Notes: generated by a model from the sequence alone, not told the origin. 64,000 nucleotides of DNA from Porticoccaceae bacterium (GCA_029252555.1 JAQXBF010000011.1:62001-126000); one strand, 5' to 3'; shown: positions 39,104 through 48,376, numbered from the stretch's first letter. Numbers and translations are program-made.

Positions 39104-39913
39104 TTATTTAAATTCTGATTTAGCGTTTAGACCCAGCTTTTTCCAAAGCCAAATTAGCGGTGCAGAAAAACCAAAGACAGTAGCCAGCATAAAAAGAATT
39201 CGCGGTGGGTCAATGGTGATCACCACAAAGCCCATCACCACACACAGAATCACAATAAAAGGCACCTTGCCCCGCAGGTCTACCTCTTTAAAACTGGGAT
39301 ACTTAAAGTTAGAAACCATCAACAAACCAGCTGCTGCAGTAATCACCGCACCTAGTACAGACAGCCCCTGTGATGCATCCAGTTCATAGGTAGACCAGAT
39401 AAAACCAGCGACCAGCGCTGCCGCCGCAGGGCTAGGTAGGCCAGTAAACACCTTGCCATCAGAGGCTTCAGCCTGAACATTAAACCGGGCCAGACGCAGG
39501 GCCGCACAGGACGCATAGACAAAAGCAGCTGCCAGACCCAGTTTACCTAGGTCACTAACACCCCAACCATAGGCGACCACAGCTGGTGCCACACCAAAAG
39601 ACACCATGTCTGACAAACTATCGTACTGCACGCCAAAATCACTCTGAGTGTTGGTCATACGAGCGACACGGCCATCCAATCCATCAAAAATCATCGCGGT
39701 AAAAATAGCGATAGCAGCTAATTCATACTGGCCGGTAAAACCGGACAGCACCGCATAAAAGCCAGCAAATAATGCACCAGTGGTCAGCAGGTTAGGCAGT
39801 AAATAAATACCTTTGCTACGCACTGGGGCGTCTGTAGGCTTCGCCTGCTTTAGGTTCACCACGTTTTCACTGGTATCAGATTTTTTATTCATATTCTCTT
39901 TGCCTGCACTCAT
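39104..39913 (-). CDS. pssA: CDP-diacylglycerol-serine O-phosphatidyltransferase
   Basis: Makes phosphatidylserine, precursor of phosphatidylethanolamine. It is 269 aa of the integral-membrane type II form. The CDP-alcohol phosphotransferase motif is DGLDGRVARMTNTQSDFG then YDSLSD near residues 70-95. About eight helices. A start seven codons later (MNKKSDTSE) has a better ribosome binding site (AAAGAGA) and is an alternative. It lies in the ilv/leu neighbourhood. Confidence 0.93.
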   Translation of the reverse strand: MSAGKENMNKKSDTSENVVNLKQAKPTDAPVRSKGIYLLPNLLTTGALFAGFYAVLSGFTGQYELAAIAIFTAMIFDGLDGRVARMTNTQSDFGVQYDSLSDMVSFGVAPAVVAYGWGVSDLGKLGLAAAFVYASCAALRLARFNVQAEASDGKVFTGLPSPAAAALVAGFIWSTYELDASQGLSVLGAVITAAAGLLMVSNFKYPSFKEVDLRGKVPFIVILCVVMGFVVITIDPPRILFMLATVFGFSAPLIWLWKKLGLNAKSEFK

Positions 39914-39989
39914 CTCTGCGCATTATAGGCTATTTATAGACTGAAGAGTTGTCCTCGCTCTGAGTCGTCCTCTACAGCCCCACTGTCAT

Positions 39990-40051
39990 ACTGTACTCAA
40001 CTTCGCGGGAGATGCTGAAAAGAAGAAGCTTGAACACTGTTTGAGTACGGT
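39990..40051. repeat. Imperfect 11-bp inverted repeat with 40-nt spacer
   Basis: ACTGTACTCAA (39990-40000) and TTGAGTACGGT (40041-40051) pair at 10 of 11 positions. It lies in the 239-nt gap between the tyrosine phosphatase and pssA. It may be an RNA stem; no terminator T-run follows. Confidence 0.35.
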
Positions 40052-40152
40052 GGATAACCAGTGTCTCTTTTTGTCGTGTTGACTGTAGCGAAACATCTTT
40101 GAATACCTCGAGGCGCTTGGGGCCCAGGAAAACAAAATGGAGACTGCTTTAT

Positions 40153-40941
40153 CTAACCTTCCAAAAAGCTCTCTTGCATCTTATCAATATCAGCCTGAGA
40201 CAATCCAAGCCCGCTGATCAGGTAGCTTTTAACATCTCCATACTCCGCATCAATGGCTTCCAGAAAAGCCACAATATTATCTTCATGGACAGAGCAGTAC
40301 GGAACCAACCAAGAGCGGTCCCAATGTTCAACCTTTGCATCCCGCAGATGGCCCTCGACAATGTCAATCAACTTATCTGAATTGTAATGCTCAATCGTCA
40401 ACATATAGTCTGCAACAATCGTATCCCTGGGGATATCAAGAGCCGACAAAATAAGCGCCGCCGCCATACCAGTTCGATCCTTGCCGGCCGAACAGTGAAA
40501 CACCGAAGCACTATCAGCGTTGTCGACAATATGACGCATAAAGCGACTAAACGCGGGGATAACCACCTGAATACAATTGCGATAGGAATTGACGACCAGC
40601 TCATGGGACGACTCAGCACTTAGCTGACCATCAAAGAGAAACTCCCAAAAGCGCGAGATATCACCAATCGAAACCTGATAGTCATCGATAAAGTCAGCCC
40701 TGATAGCACAGCTGGGGTTTTGGTTCTGTTCTTCTTCGCGACGAAAATCATGAATTCTGCTCACACCAATGGTTTCCAAGGTATTCAGGTCACCATCGGT
40801 CAAATTGGCCAGATGGCCACAGCGCATGATTTTGCGCCACTTCACTGTTTGGCCCTGCGTATTCACATAGCCACCAATGTCTCGAAAGTTAATGCCGCCC
40901 TCTAAGGGCACCAATCTCGATTGATTTTCTAACCCTGTCAT
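40153..40941 (-). CDS. Protein tyrosine phosphatase-like (Y_phosphatase3 type)
   Basis: 262 aa from MTGLENQS, which has AAAGGAT upstream; the track's TTG start is seven codons earlier. The Cys-based catalytic loop FHCSAGKDRTGMAAALIL (HCxxGKxR) is near residue 155, as in the LipA/PtpB-like family that acts on phosphotyrosine or phosphoinositides. The N-terminal INFRDIGGYVN motif is also family-typical. No signal peptide, so cytoplasmic. It sits between pssA and ilvIH, where ilvC is found in Pseudomonas. Confidence 0.87.
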   Translation of the reverse strand: MTGLENQSRLVPLEGGINFRDIGGYVNTQGQTVKWRKIMRCGHLANLTDGDLNTLETIGVSRIHDFRREEEQNQNPSCAIRADFIDDYQVSIGDISRFWEFLFDGQLSAESSHELVVNSYRNCIQVVIPAFSRFMRHIVDNADSASVFHCSAGKDRTGMAAALILSALDIPRDTIVADYMLTIEHYNSDKLIDIVEGHLRDAKVEHWDRSWLVPYCSVHEDNIVAFLEAIDAEYGDVKSYLISGLGLSQADIDKMQESFLEG

Positions 40942-40980
40942 ATTGATCCTTTGCTTTACCAAATATACTAGTATACGAGC

Positions 40981-41020
40981 TTAAAAATAGAACGGCCCCC
41001 TCCTGTCAGGAAAGAGCCGT
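40981..41020 (-). terminator. Rho-independent terminator of ilvIH
   Basis: A 13-bp stem with several G-U pairs (ACGGCTCTTTCCT / AGGAGGGGGCCGT) and a three-base loop is followed on the minus strand by TCTATTTTTA. It is 82 nt beyond the ilvH stop and isolates the phosphatase gene. Confidence 0.75.
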
Positions 41021-41101
41021 CAGCGGAATAAAGTGCCCTCAGCTAAATAAAGTGCCTTCAGCTAAATAAATAGCCGAACGAGTCTATACATTAGAGCATG
41101 G

Positions 41102-41596
41102 CTATACGCGCAAAAACTTATCTCCCCGACTAATACCGGAAACACCACTCCTAACAACTTCCATAATGCCAATTTCGCAAACCGCCTCAATAAAGGCATC
41201 CAGCTTTTCGCTATCACCGGCCAGTTGCACCGTGTAGCTATGGGGTGTTACATCGACAATTGCGCCACGGAAAATATCGACGCAGCTCTTCAGCTCGGCG
41301 CGAATATCATGGTCTGCAGCCTTGATTTTAACCAGCATTAGCTCCCGCTCAATATGGGAGCCAACGGTTAAATCAACCACCTTGATCGTGTCGATAAGCT
41401 TGTGCAGCTGTTTAACAATCTGCTCAGCCATCTGGTCATCACCCTGAGTTGTCAGCGTTAAACGAGACAATGTGTCGTCATCGGTGGGCGCAACGGTCAG
41501 AGTATCAATATTGTAACCACGCTGAGAAAACAGCCCGACAACCCTTGAAAGCGCACCGGATTCATTCTCCAACAAGATAGAAATTATACGTTTCAT
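41102..41596 (-). CDS. ilvH: Acetolactate synthase small (regulatory) subunit
   Basis: Regulatory subunit binding valine. From [14 protein letters not shown] it is 164 aa, like E. coli IlvH. The N-terminal ACT domain spans about residues 1-80 (GALSRVVGLFSQRGYNIDTL) with a second ACT-like domain after it. Its ATG overlaps the ilvI stop as TAATG, indicating translational coupling; the track's start lies inside ilvI. Confidence 0.95.
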   Translation of the reverse strand: MKRIISILLENESGALSRVVGLFSQRGYNIDTLTVAPTDDDTLSRLTLTTQGDDQMAEQIVKQLHKLIDTIKVVDLTVGSHIERELMLVKIKAADHDIRAELKSCVDIFRGAIVDVTPHSYTVQLAGDSEKLDAFIEAVCEIGIMEVVRSGVSGISRGDKFLRV

Positions 41597-43332
41597 TAGG
41601 TTCTCTCCGTCTTGTTCAACCACAGGTCACGCATGGAGCCACCGGGCATTTGCATCGGATAAACATGCTCCGAGCGATCAACACAGATGTCCATAAATAC
41701 AGTGCGATCTTGCATGGCAAAGCATTCGCGCATCTTCTCTTCTAGCTCATCTATATGGGTGACTTTCATACCCACATGACCATAGGCCTCTGCCAACTTA
41801 ACAAAGTCCGGCAGCGAGTCTTCATAGACAGACTCCGAGTAGCGGCTGCTATAGTTCATATCCTGCCACTGTCGAACCATTCCCAACGCAGCATTATTTA
41901 AATTGATAATCTTCACCGGCAAGTTGTGCTGAGTGCAGGTAGACAATTCCTGGATACACATCTGGATACTGCCCTCCCCGGTCACACAGGCGACATCTTT
42001 TTCCGGGAATGCGCGCTTGCAACCCATGGCCGCAGGCAAGCCAAAGCCCATGGTGCCGAGACCACCAGAGTTGATCCACATGCGCGGTTCATCAAACAGG
42101 TAGTACTGAGCTGCAAACATCTGGTGCTGGCCCACATCGGAAGTCACAATCGCTTCACCATTGGTAATTTTATACAGCATCTTGATCACATCTTGAGGCT
42201 TAATTAATGTCCCCTCACTAGGCTCATAGCGGGGCTGGGTATAAATACCCTTATCCGCACGCCACTGGTCAATCTGCTGCCACCATTCACCTAATGCCTC
42301 AGCATCTGATTCAATATCCAGCTGATCAGCAATAGTCAGCATCTCAGTCAGTACCGAAGTACAGGTGCCAACAATGGGGATATGAGCCTCAATATTTTTC
42401 GAAACCGTGGTTGGGTCAACATCAATATGAATGATCGTCGCATGGGGGCAGAACTTCTCTAGATCATTGGTCACCCGGTCATCAAATCGTGCGCCTACGG
42501 CAAAAATAACATCCGCATGGTGCATCGCCGTATTCGCTTCATAAGTGCCGTGCATACCCAGCATACCCAGATACTGGCGATCAGTGCCGGGATAACCACC
42601 CAGACCCATCAACGTATTGGTCACTGGAAAATTTAGCTTCTGAGCCAGAGCAATAAGATGTGGCGCCGCATTATCAATAACAATTCCGCCACCGGTATAA
42701 ATCACCGGGCGCTTAGCTTTGATCAATGTTTTAACCGCTCGCTTAATCTGCCCGCGGTGGCCTTTATCCGTTGGCTGATACGAACGCATCGTGGTCTCTG
42801 CAGGCCAGTGATAGGGGACCTTGTAGCTCGGGTCCGTGACATCTTTGGGGATATCGACAACCACAGGCCCAGGGCGGCCAGTAGAGGCTATATAGTACGC
42901 CTTGGCAATGGTCTCGGCGATATCTTCCGCGCGAGTAACCAGAAAGCTATGTTTAACAATCGGACGGGAAACGCCCACCATATCGGTTTCCTGAAATGCG
43001 TCCTGCCCAATCTTGGTCAGGGGCACCTGCCCGGAAATCACCACCATAGGAATCGAGTCCATGTAGGCAGTGGCAATACCAGTAATCGCATTAGTCGCAC
43101 CGGGCCCAGAGGTCACCAGCGCTGTGCCCACTTCACCGGTGGCACGGGAAAATCCGTCCGCAGCATGCACAGCGGCCTGCTCGTGACGAACCAGAATATG
43201 AAAGACGTCATCCTGTCGATATAGGGCGTCATAGATATGCAGCGCAGCGCCGCCGGGGTAGCCCCAAACGTCTTTAACGCCAGCATCTTTTAGAGCGCGG
43301 ATTAAAATATCACCACCTGATAATAGTTCCAC
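41596..43332 (-). CDS. ilvI: Acetolactate synthase large (catalytic) subunit
   Basis: ThDP- and FAD-dependent enzyme making acetolactate for valine, leucine and isoleucine synthesis. It is 578 aa. The catalytic Glu is in [19 protein letters not shown] near residue 50 and the ThDP motif [24 protein letters not shown]-like is near residue 450. GTG start with GAGGACATATT upstream. It leads the ilvIH operon; the long upstream region may hold an attenuator. Confidence 0.96.
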   Translation of the reverse strand: MELLSGGDILIRALKDAGVKDVWGYPGGAALHIYDALYRQDDVFHILVRHEQAAVHAADGFSRATGEVGTALVTSGPGATNAITGIATAYMDSIPMVVISGQVPLTKIGQDAFQETDMVGVSRPIVKHSFLVTRAEDIAETIAKAYYIASTGRPGPVVVDIPKDVTDPSYKVPYHWPAETTMRSYQPTDKGHRGQIKRAVKTLIKAKRPVIYTGGGIVIDNAAPHLIALAQKLNFPVTNTLMGLGGYPGTDRQYLGMLGMHGTYEANTAMHHADVIFAVGARFDDRVTNDLEKFCPHATIIHIDVDPTTVSKNIEAHIPIVGTCTSVLTEMLTIADQLDIESDAEALGEWWQQIDQWRADKGIYTQPRYEPSEGTLIKPQDVIKMLYKITNGEAIVTSDVGQHQMFAAQYYLFDEPRMWINSGGLGTMGFGLPAAMGCKRAFPEKDVACVTGEGSIQMCIQELSTCTQHNLPVKIINLNNAALGMVRQWQDMNYSSRYSESVYEDSLPDFVKLAEAYGHVGMKVTHIDELEEKMRECFAMQDRTVFMDICVDRSEHVYPMQMPGGSMRDLWLNKTERT

Positions 43333-43708
43333 AATATGTCCTCAGCTAATTTAATCTATCGTCAGATAGAACAACCGTTCACATGGGCGGCAGAAGCTGA
43401 AACATCAAAAAGGATACCGCAGGTTGCGGTCGTTTCCAGCCACGCCGGTAAGCGTTTATGACTGTCTTCGGAGCTGCATGCTTTCGGTAAAAGCAGCACC
43501 ATCTCTTGAGATGACCAGCGGCACGGGTTGCGCCAACATGGTACTAGGGCTTAAATTCTGTCTCGATACGAGCAGAATGTGCGCAATTTACCATTTTTCA
43601 CAGATTAGTCAATGGCTTACCGATAAACAAAAACTTCCACAAACCGTCAAGATAAGCCAATATATGCTCAAAAATAATAAAAGATAAAATGCCCGAGGGA
43701 GATTCGCC
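43333..43708 (-). promoter_or_regulatory. ilvI leader region with attenuator-like hairpin
   Basis: The 376-nt gap upstream of ilvI has a hairpin ACCGCA-ACC-TGCGGT (43416-43430) followed on the minus strand by ATCCTTTTTG, about 75 nt before the ilvI start. Upstream is a 27-codon ORF (43456-43539, MLAQPVPLVISRDG...) without a clear ribosome binding site and only mildly rich in Leu/Val/Ile. Attenuation is possible but unproven. No other gene is seen here on either strand. Confidence 0.35.
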
Positions 43709-45415
43709 GTGACTATTGCCTTACCAAAGCACCAGCCGTCAAGCCTGCAGCTAGCCCTAAAACTACTCTACATCGTTTTGCTATGCGGGTTGCTATCCAG
43801 CTGCGAGCAGCCCCAGCCTGACACAATGATTATTAATAATGTGCAGGGTTATAGCTTCGATAATGATCGGCAACTCTTTGAATTTAGCGCCCTAGTCGTT
43901 CGCGAGGGTCGCGTGCTCGCCACTGGCGATGCCCAACTCCTCAGTAAGTATCCCAATGCAACTGTTCAGGATGGTGGCGGTAACACATTAATGCCCGGCC
44001 TTATTGATGCCCATGGCCATATCTCTTCCCTAGGTTATTCCCTACTCAGCATCGATGTTCGCGGCCTCGCCTCCGCCGAGCAAGTGGCAGAAACAGTGGC
44101 GGCTTATGCCAACAAAAACCCCAACCTCAACTGGATTCAGGGCCGCGGCTGGAATCAGGTGTTATGGCAAGGTAAGCAGTTCCCAGATATGGCCGTTCTC
44201 GACGCGCAGATTTCTGATCGCCCAGTGTGGCTGGAACGCATCGACGGCCACGCAGGCTGGGCCAACAAAAAAGCCATGGAGCTGGCCGGTATTACCAGAG
44301 ACAGCGTATCCCCAGCCGGTGGAGAAATTATTCTTGATGAAGAGGGAGAGCCCAGCGGAATACTTATCGACAACGCCATGGGGCTGATGATCAATGTGAT
44401 CCCTGAACCCAATGACGCAGAAATCATCCTGGCCCTGGATGCTGTTAGCAAACATCTACTCAGCCTCGGCATCACCTCAGCCCATGATGCCGGCGTACTC
44501 TCCAACGAGCACAAAGTGTATCGCCAGCTCGCCGATCGCGGTGAAATGCAGGTGCGAATCTATGGTATGTATTCCTCCAGCGAAGATGACCTAGAGCAGG
44601 TACTCGCCGCAGGTCACAGCAGTGACCCTGAAGATATGTACTCCGTGCGCAGTATCAAGATCTATACCGACGGAGCCCTCGGCAGCCGCGGTGCAGCCAT
44701 GCTAGAACCCTATAGTGATCGCCCTGATCACCGAGGCCTATTGCTCACCAGCCGAGAAGAATTGCGCCGCCTGTTCGCCCTCGCTATCAATGCAGAATAT
44801 CAAATTGCTATCCATGCCATCGGCGATAGCGGCAACCGCATTGGTCTGGATGAAATAGAACAAGCCTACGCCAGCGTTGGTGGTCGCCATCTGCGTCATC
44901 GCATGGAACATGCGCAGGTCGTGGCTCTGGAAGACATCCCCAGGTTTAAAAGCCTGGATGTTATACCGTCTATGCAGCCCACCCACGCCACCAGCGATAT
45001 GAATATGGCTGAAGATCGCATTGGTGCCGAACGCCTCAAAGGTGCCTATGCTTGGCAGAGCTTCCTTAATCAGGGCAGCCGCGTCGTTTCCGGATCTGAT
45101 TTCCCCATCGAACTGGCCAATGCCTTCCATGGCATTCATGCCGCCGTCACAAGACAGGATAAAAATAATCAGCCAGAGAACGGCTGGATTGCCGAAGAAG
45201 CCATGAGCCTCGAAGATACCATGCGCTCATTCTCTATTGATGCCGCCTGGGCTGCTCACCAAGAGAATAGTCTTGGCAGCCTTACGCCGGGAAAGTGGGC
45301 CGACTTTATCTTAATCGACCAGGATATTTACAAAATTCCAGTGCAAGATATATGGAAGACAAAAGTATTGGAAACCTGGCTGGCTGGCGAGCTAGTGTAT
45401 TCGAAAGGGATGTAA
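43709..45415 (+). CDS. Amidohydrolase family lipoprotein (YtcJ-like)
   Basis: 568 aa. The N terminus has a hydrophobic segment ending in the lipobox LLSSC near residue 31, so it is probably a lipoprotein. The metal site GLIDAHGHISSLG is near residue 97 and HAIGDSGNRIGLDEIE near residue 372, followed by HRMEHAQVV and VVSGSDFPIE, the amidohydrolase_3 pattern. Substrate unknown. GTG start with GAGGGAG upstream. A palindromic repeat lies just after the stop. Confidence 0.87.
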   Translation: MTIALPKHQPSSLQLALKLLYIVLLCGLLSSCEQPQPDTMIINNVQGYSFDNDRQLFEFSALVVREGRVLATGDAQLLSKYPNATVQDGGGNTLMPGLIDAHGHISSLGYSLLSIDVRGLASAEQVAETVAAYANKNPNLNWIQGRGWNQVLWQGKQFPDMAVLDAQISDRPVWLERIDGHAGWANKKAMELAGITRDSVSPAGGEIILDEEGEPSGILIDNAMGLMINVIPEPNDAEIILALDAVSKHLLSLGITSAHDAGVLSNEHKVYRQLADRGEMQVRIYGMYSSSEDDLEQVLAAGHSSDPEDMYSVRSIKIYTDGALGSRGAAMLEPYSDRPDHRGLLLTSREELRRLFALAINAEYQIAIHAIGDSGNRIGLDEIEQAYASVGGRHLRHRMEHAQVVALEDIPRFKSLDVIPSMQPTHATSDMNMAEDRIGAERLKGAYAWQSFLNQGSRVVSGSDFPIELANAFHGIHAAVTRQDKNNQPENGWIAEEAMSLEDTMRSFSIDAAWAAHQENSLGSLTPGKWADFILIDQDIYKIPVQDIWKTKVLETWLAGELVYSKGM

Positions 45416-45433
45416 GTCAGGGTACCGAATCCA

Positions 45434-45522
45434 TGTCATGCAGAACGAGCGCAGCGAGTTGAAGGATCTCTGTAGGGTCTCCGCAGGACCTCTATAGATA
45501 CCTTGCCACGCTCAGTATGACA
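45434..45522 (+). repeat. Full palindromic copy of the dispersed intergenic repeat
   Basis: The 89-nt element begins TGTCATGCAGAACGAGCGCA and ends CACGCTCAGTATGACA; the two ends and internal GGATCT.../AGATACC segments are inverted with respect to each other. It resembles the widespread bacterial intergenic repeats of the TGTCATnCTGAGCGnAGCGAAGGATCT type. It sits between convergent amidohydrolase and panD genes. Confidence 0.7.
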
Positions 45523-45538
45523 GCCGCAGCGAACTCGG

Positions 45539-45922
45539 CTATACAGCCCGCTGCACTGAGCTGGTATTGGCAGTCCGCTCAACCGAATTATCCTGAGTGA
45601 GATAAACCAACCGCGGCTTGTGCCCAGCCAACTCAGCCTCAGAAAACTGCCCATAGGTTGCAATAATAATCCGATCCCCTACCTGACACTTACGAGCCGC
45701 CGCGCCATTCATCGAAATAATGCCCGACCCCGCTTCCGCAGCAATAATATAAGTGGTCAACCGCTCAGCATTAGACACATTGTAGATATAAATCTGCTGA
45801 AACTCGCGCATACCAGAGAGCGCGAGAAGATCAGAATCAATGGCGCAGGAGCCGTCATATCAGAGCTCTGCCTGAGTAACAGACCCCATATGTAACTTAG
45901 CTTTAAGAAAATTGGATATCAT
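45539..45922 (-). pseudogene. panD: Aspartate 1-decarboxylase with in-frame TGA at codon 21
   Basis: PanD makes beta-alanine for pantothenate and matures by self-cleavage at Gly24-Ser25. The full frame (128 codons, ATG at 45922 with AGGGAG upstream) aligns along its length: ISNFLKAKLHMGSVTQAEL, stop, [16 protein letters not shown], then the ORF-track part [14 protein letters not shown]...[12 protein letters not shown]. The TGA (45862-45860) replaces the residue corresponding to His21 of E. coli. Residues after it, including Gly-Ser, Tyr58-region and NGAAA, are conserved. The track's 90-aa ORF starts after the cleavage site and could not be active alone. It is either a recent nonsense mutation, a read error or a read-through case. 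Confidence 0.85.
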
Positions 45923-45987
45923 AGAAAACTCCCTGTATCTCCCCGTAAATCCCTAATACGAAAAACAACCCTTCCTAACGATCAGCG

Positions 45988-46839
45988 CTACTCAAGAACA
46001 ATGCTCAAGTTATCAATAAGCCGAGCGGCCTCTGTAAACATAGCACCTAAAATAGTAATGTCCAGATCATCATCAGCCGCCAGATCAAGGGTCTTACTAT
46101 TGCTGACAGAAATATAATCAATACCAAAGCCCGCATCCATAATGCGCTGCTTGGCTTGTAGCTCCAGCCCTGAGAAATCTTTATTACCAGACTTAACCTG
46201 CTCAGCAATCCACTCAAGGCAATCCTTCAACACCGTCACATGAGGGCGCTCATCCTCAGTGATATAAACATTTCTCGAACTCATGGCCAAACCATCCGGC
46301 TCACGATGAATAGGCGCAGAACTAATCTGCACCGGCATACACAAATCTTCAGCCATGCGGCGAATAACCGCCAACTGCTGATAATCCTTGATACCAAAAA
46401 TAGCTTCATCAGGCTGCACAATATTAAACAACTTGCTCACTACCGTAGTCACACCCTCGAAGTGGCCTGGGCGGCTGGCACCACAGAGAACATCCGTCAT
46501 AGTTGGGCAGATCACCCTGCTCTGGGTATCAAGACCATTGGGGTACATTTCAATATCATCAGGGTGAAATAGATAGTCACAGCCAGACTCTCGCAGCTTG
46601 TCGCAGTCAGACTGATAGGTTCGTGGGTACTTATCCCAGTCTTCATTGAGGCCAAACTGCAGGGCGTTAACAAAGATAGAACAGACCACAACATCGTTGC
46701 TCTCGCGGGCCTGCTTAATCAGCGCCAAATGGCCCTCGTGAAGATTGCCCATGGTCGGCACAAAGCCAACGCGCAGCCCCTGCTGACGATCGTTATTTAA
46801 ATCATCTCGAAGACCACTGACGGTATGAAAAACCTTCAT
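45988..46839 (-). CDS. panC: Pantothenate synthetase
   Basis: Joins pantoate and beta-alanine using ATP. It is 283 aa. [18 protein letters not shown] near residue 27 is the HIGH-like ATP motif; [19 protein letters not shown] and the KMSKS-like SSRNVYIT are present. It lies upstream of the interrupted panD in a panC-panD pair. panB is not adjacent. RBS AAGGA. Confidence 0.96.
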   Translation of the reverse strand: MKVFHTVSGLRDDLNNDRQQGLRVGFVPTMGNLHEGHLALIKQARESNDVVVCSIFVNALQFGLNEDWDKYPRTYQSDCDKLRESGCDYLFHPDDIEMYPNGLDTQSRVICPTMTDVLCGASRPGHFEGVTTVVSKLFNIVQPDEAIFGIKDYQQLAVIRRMAEDLCMPVQISSAPIHREPDGLAMSSRNVYITEDERPHVTVLKDCLEWIAEQVKSGNKDFSGLELQAKQRIMDAGFGIDYISVSNSKTLDLAADDDLDITILGAMFTEAARLIDNLSIVLE

Positions 46840-46876
46840 TAACGAAATCCTTTAAGTGACATTTTAATCGTGCGGT

Positions 46877-48325
46877 TTATTGATCAGAGAAATGGTCGCC
46901 GGCCAGATTTTCAAATCGCGTATACTTGCCCATAAACATCAATCGGCAGGTGCCAATCGGGCCATTACGCTGCTTGCCGAGAATTATTTCGGCAGTGCCT
47001 TTATCTGGGCTATCCTCGTTGTACACCTCATCGCGATAGATAAAGGCGATAACATCTGCATCCTGCTCAATAGCACCAGATTCACGCAAGTCTGCATTCA
47101 CCGGCCGCTTATTGGGTCGCTGTTCCACATTACGACTCAGCTGGGAAAGCGCGACCATCGGGCATTCATATTCTCGGGCCAGGCCTTTAAGCTCGCGAGA
47201 GATTTGTGAAATTTCCTGCACTCGCCCTTCGCCGCTATTAGTGCCACTCATCAGCTGCAAATAATCCACCATAATCATACCCGGCTGGGCCGCTTCATAA
47301 AGCGCCTCAGTATCCGCCGGTGTATCCGCGCCGTGCTCTTTGTGCCATTGTGCACGCAACTGCTCCACCCGCTCACGGGTAAACTGCTTAATTCTATTGC
47401 GCATTTCCAGTGGTGTAATACCCGCGGAATCATCAATAAATAATGGCCGATCTTTAAGGCGCTGAGCCGCACTGCTCAGACGCGGCCAATCGTCTTCAAG
47501 TAGATTTCCAGAACGCATTCTCGTGGCATCAATTTTGCCGATAGAAGACAGCATACGAGTCACCAGACTGCTGGCAGGCATCTCCAGGCTAAATACCAAT
47601 ACTGGACGATCCTGATACAGGGTCGCATGCTCAACCATATTCATAGCAAAGGAGGTTTTACCCATCGAAGGTCGACCAGCAATAATAATTAGATCCGATT
47701 TCTGCCAGCCAGAGGTCATCCCATCTAAATCAGAAAAGCCGGTGCTCAGGCCAGTAATGTCGGCATCATTTTTAAATAGCTCATCAAGGCGTTCAACTGC
47801 CTCTTTAATCAGCGAGTTAACCTCTTTAAAACCGCCTTTTTTGGGACGATTTTCAATAATTTCCTGTAGCCGCTTCTCGGCTTCTTCCAATAACTTGGCG
47901 CTGTCCCAACCCAGAGGATTGTAGCCTTTGCGCACAATGTCACTTGAAGCTCTAATCAGCTGGCGAACAATCGAGCGCTCCAGAACAATCTGAGTATAGG
48001 CCTTAACATTGGCCGAGCTGGGGGTATTGTGAGCCAGGTCTACCAGATACTCTGCGCCACCGGCGGCACCGAGCTGATTGGAATTTTGTAATGATTCAGT
48101 TAGTGTAATCGGGTCAAAGGGCTGACCGTCGGCGGCCAACGCGGCCATAGCATTAAAAATCAGCTGGTGATCAGCACTGTAGAAGTCGCTATCAGAGAGA
48201 ACTTCAGCTGTGGTGTCGAAGGCATCATTCTTCAACATCAACCCACCGAGAACAGCCTGCTCGGCCTCAATCGAATGTGGCAGTGGCTGGCTTATAGAAG
48301 GTTCTGCAAAAAGCGCTTCGTTCAT
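46877..48325 (-). CDS. dnaB: Replicative DNA helicase
   Basis: Hexameric 5'-3' helicase of the replication fork. It is 482 aa. The N-terminal DnaB domain begins with PHSIEAEQAVLGGLML, Walker A is IIAGRPSMGKTSFAMN near residue 225, and Walker B/MVDYLQLM near residue 360. Relative to E. coli there is an insertion of about 28 residues just before Walker B (EQLRAQWHKEHGADTPADTE). No intein motifs. It follows rplI in the common rpsF-rpsR-rplI-dnaB order, separated by a terminator. Confidence 0.96.
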   Translation of the reverse strand: MNEALFAEPSISQPLPHSIEAEQAVLGGLMLKNDAFDTTAEVLSDSDFYSADHQLIFNAMAALAADGQPFDPITLTESLQNSNQLGAAGGAEYLVDLAHNTPSSANVKAYTQIVLERSIVRQLIRASSDIVRKGYNPLGWDSAKLLEEAEKRLQEIIENRPKKGGFKEVNSLIKEAVERLDELFKNDADITGLSTGFSDLDGMTSGWQKSDLIIIAGRPSMGKTSFAMNMVEHATLYQDRPVLVFSLEMPASSLVTRMLSSIGKIDATRMRSGNLLEDDWPRLSSAAQRLKDRPLFIDDSAGITPLEMRNRIKQFTRERVEQLRAQWHKEHGADTPADTEALYEAAQPGMIMVDYLQLMSGTNSGEGRVQEISQISRELKGLAREYECPMVALSQLSRNVEQRPNKRPVNADLRESGAIEQDADVIAFIYRDEVYNEDSPDKGTAEIILGKQRNGPIGTCRLMFMGKYTRFENLAGDHFSDQ

Positions 48326-48376
48326 GCTTAAATTCTTTAACCTGTTTCGTTGATGCTTAACATTTCTGTCTGCGTT

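Noticed and set aside
43424-43687. 87-aa plus-strand ORF upstream of the amidohydrolase
   Set aside because: No family features, no ribosome binding site, and it lies in the divergent leader of ilvI.
45436-45663. 75-aa minus-strand ORF downstream of panD
   Set aside because: It overlaps the palindromic repeat and the panD end in another frame, with no recognisable features.
45860-45862. TGA in panD as evidence of an alternative genetic code (TGA = Trp)
   Set aside because: TGA ends other well-supported genes such as DUF3581, and Trp residues elsewhere use TGG; selenocysteine is also unlikely at this position.
46877-48325. Intein in dnaB
   Set aside because: DnaB often hosts inteins, but the extra segment is only about 28 residues and lacks splicing motifs.
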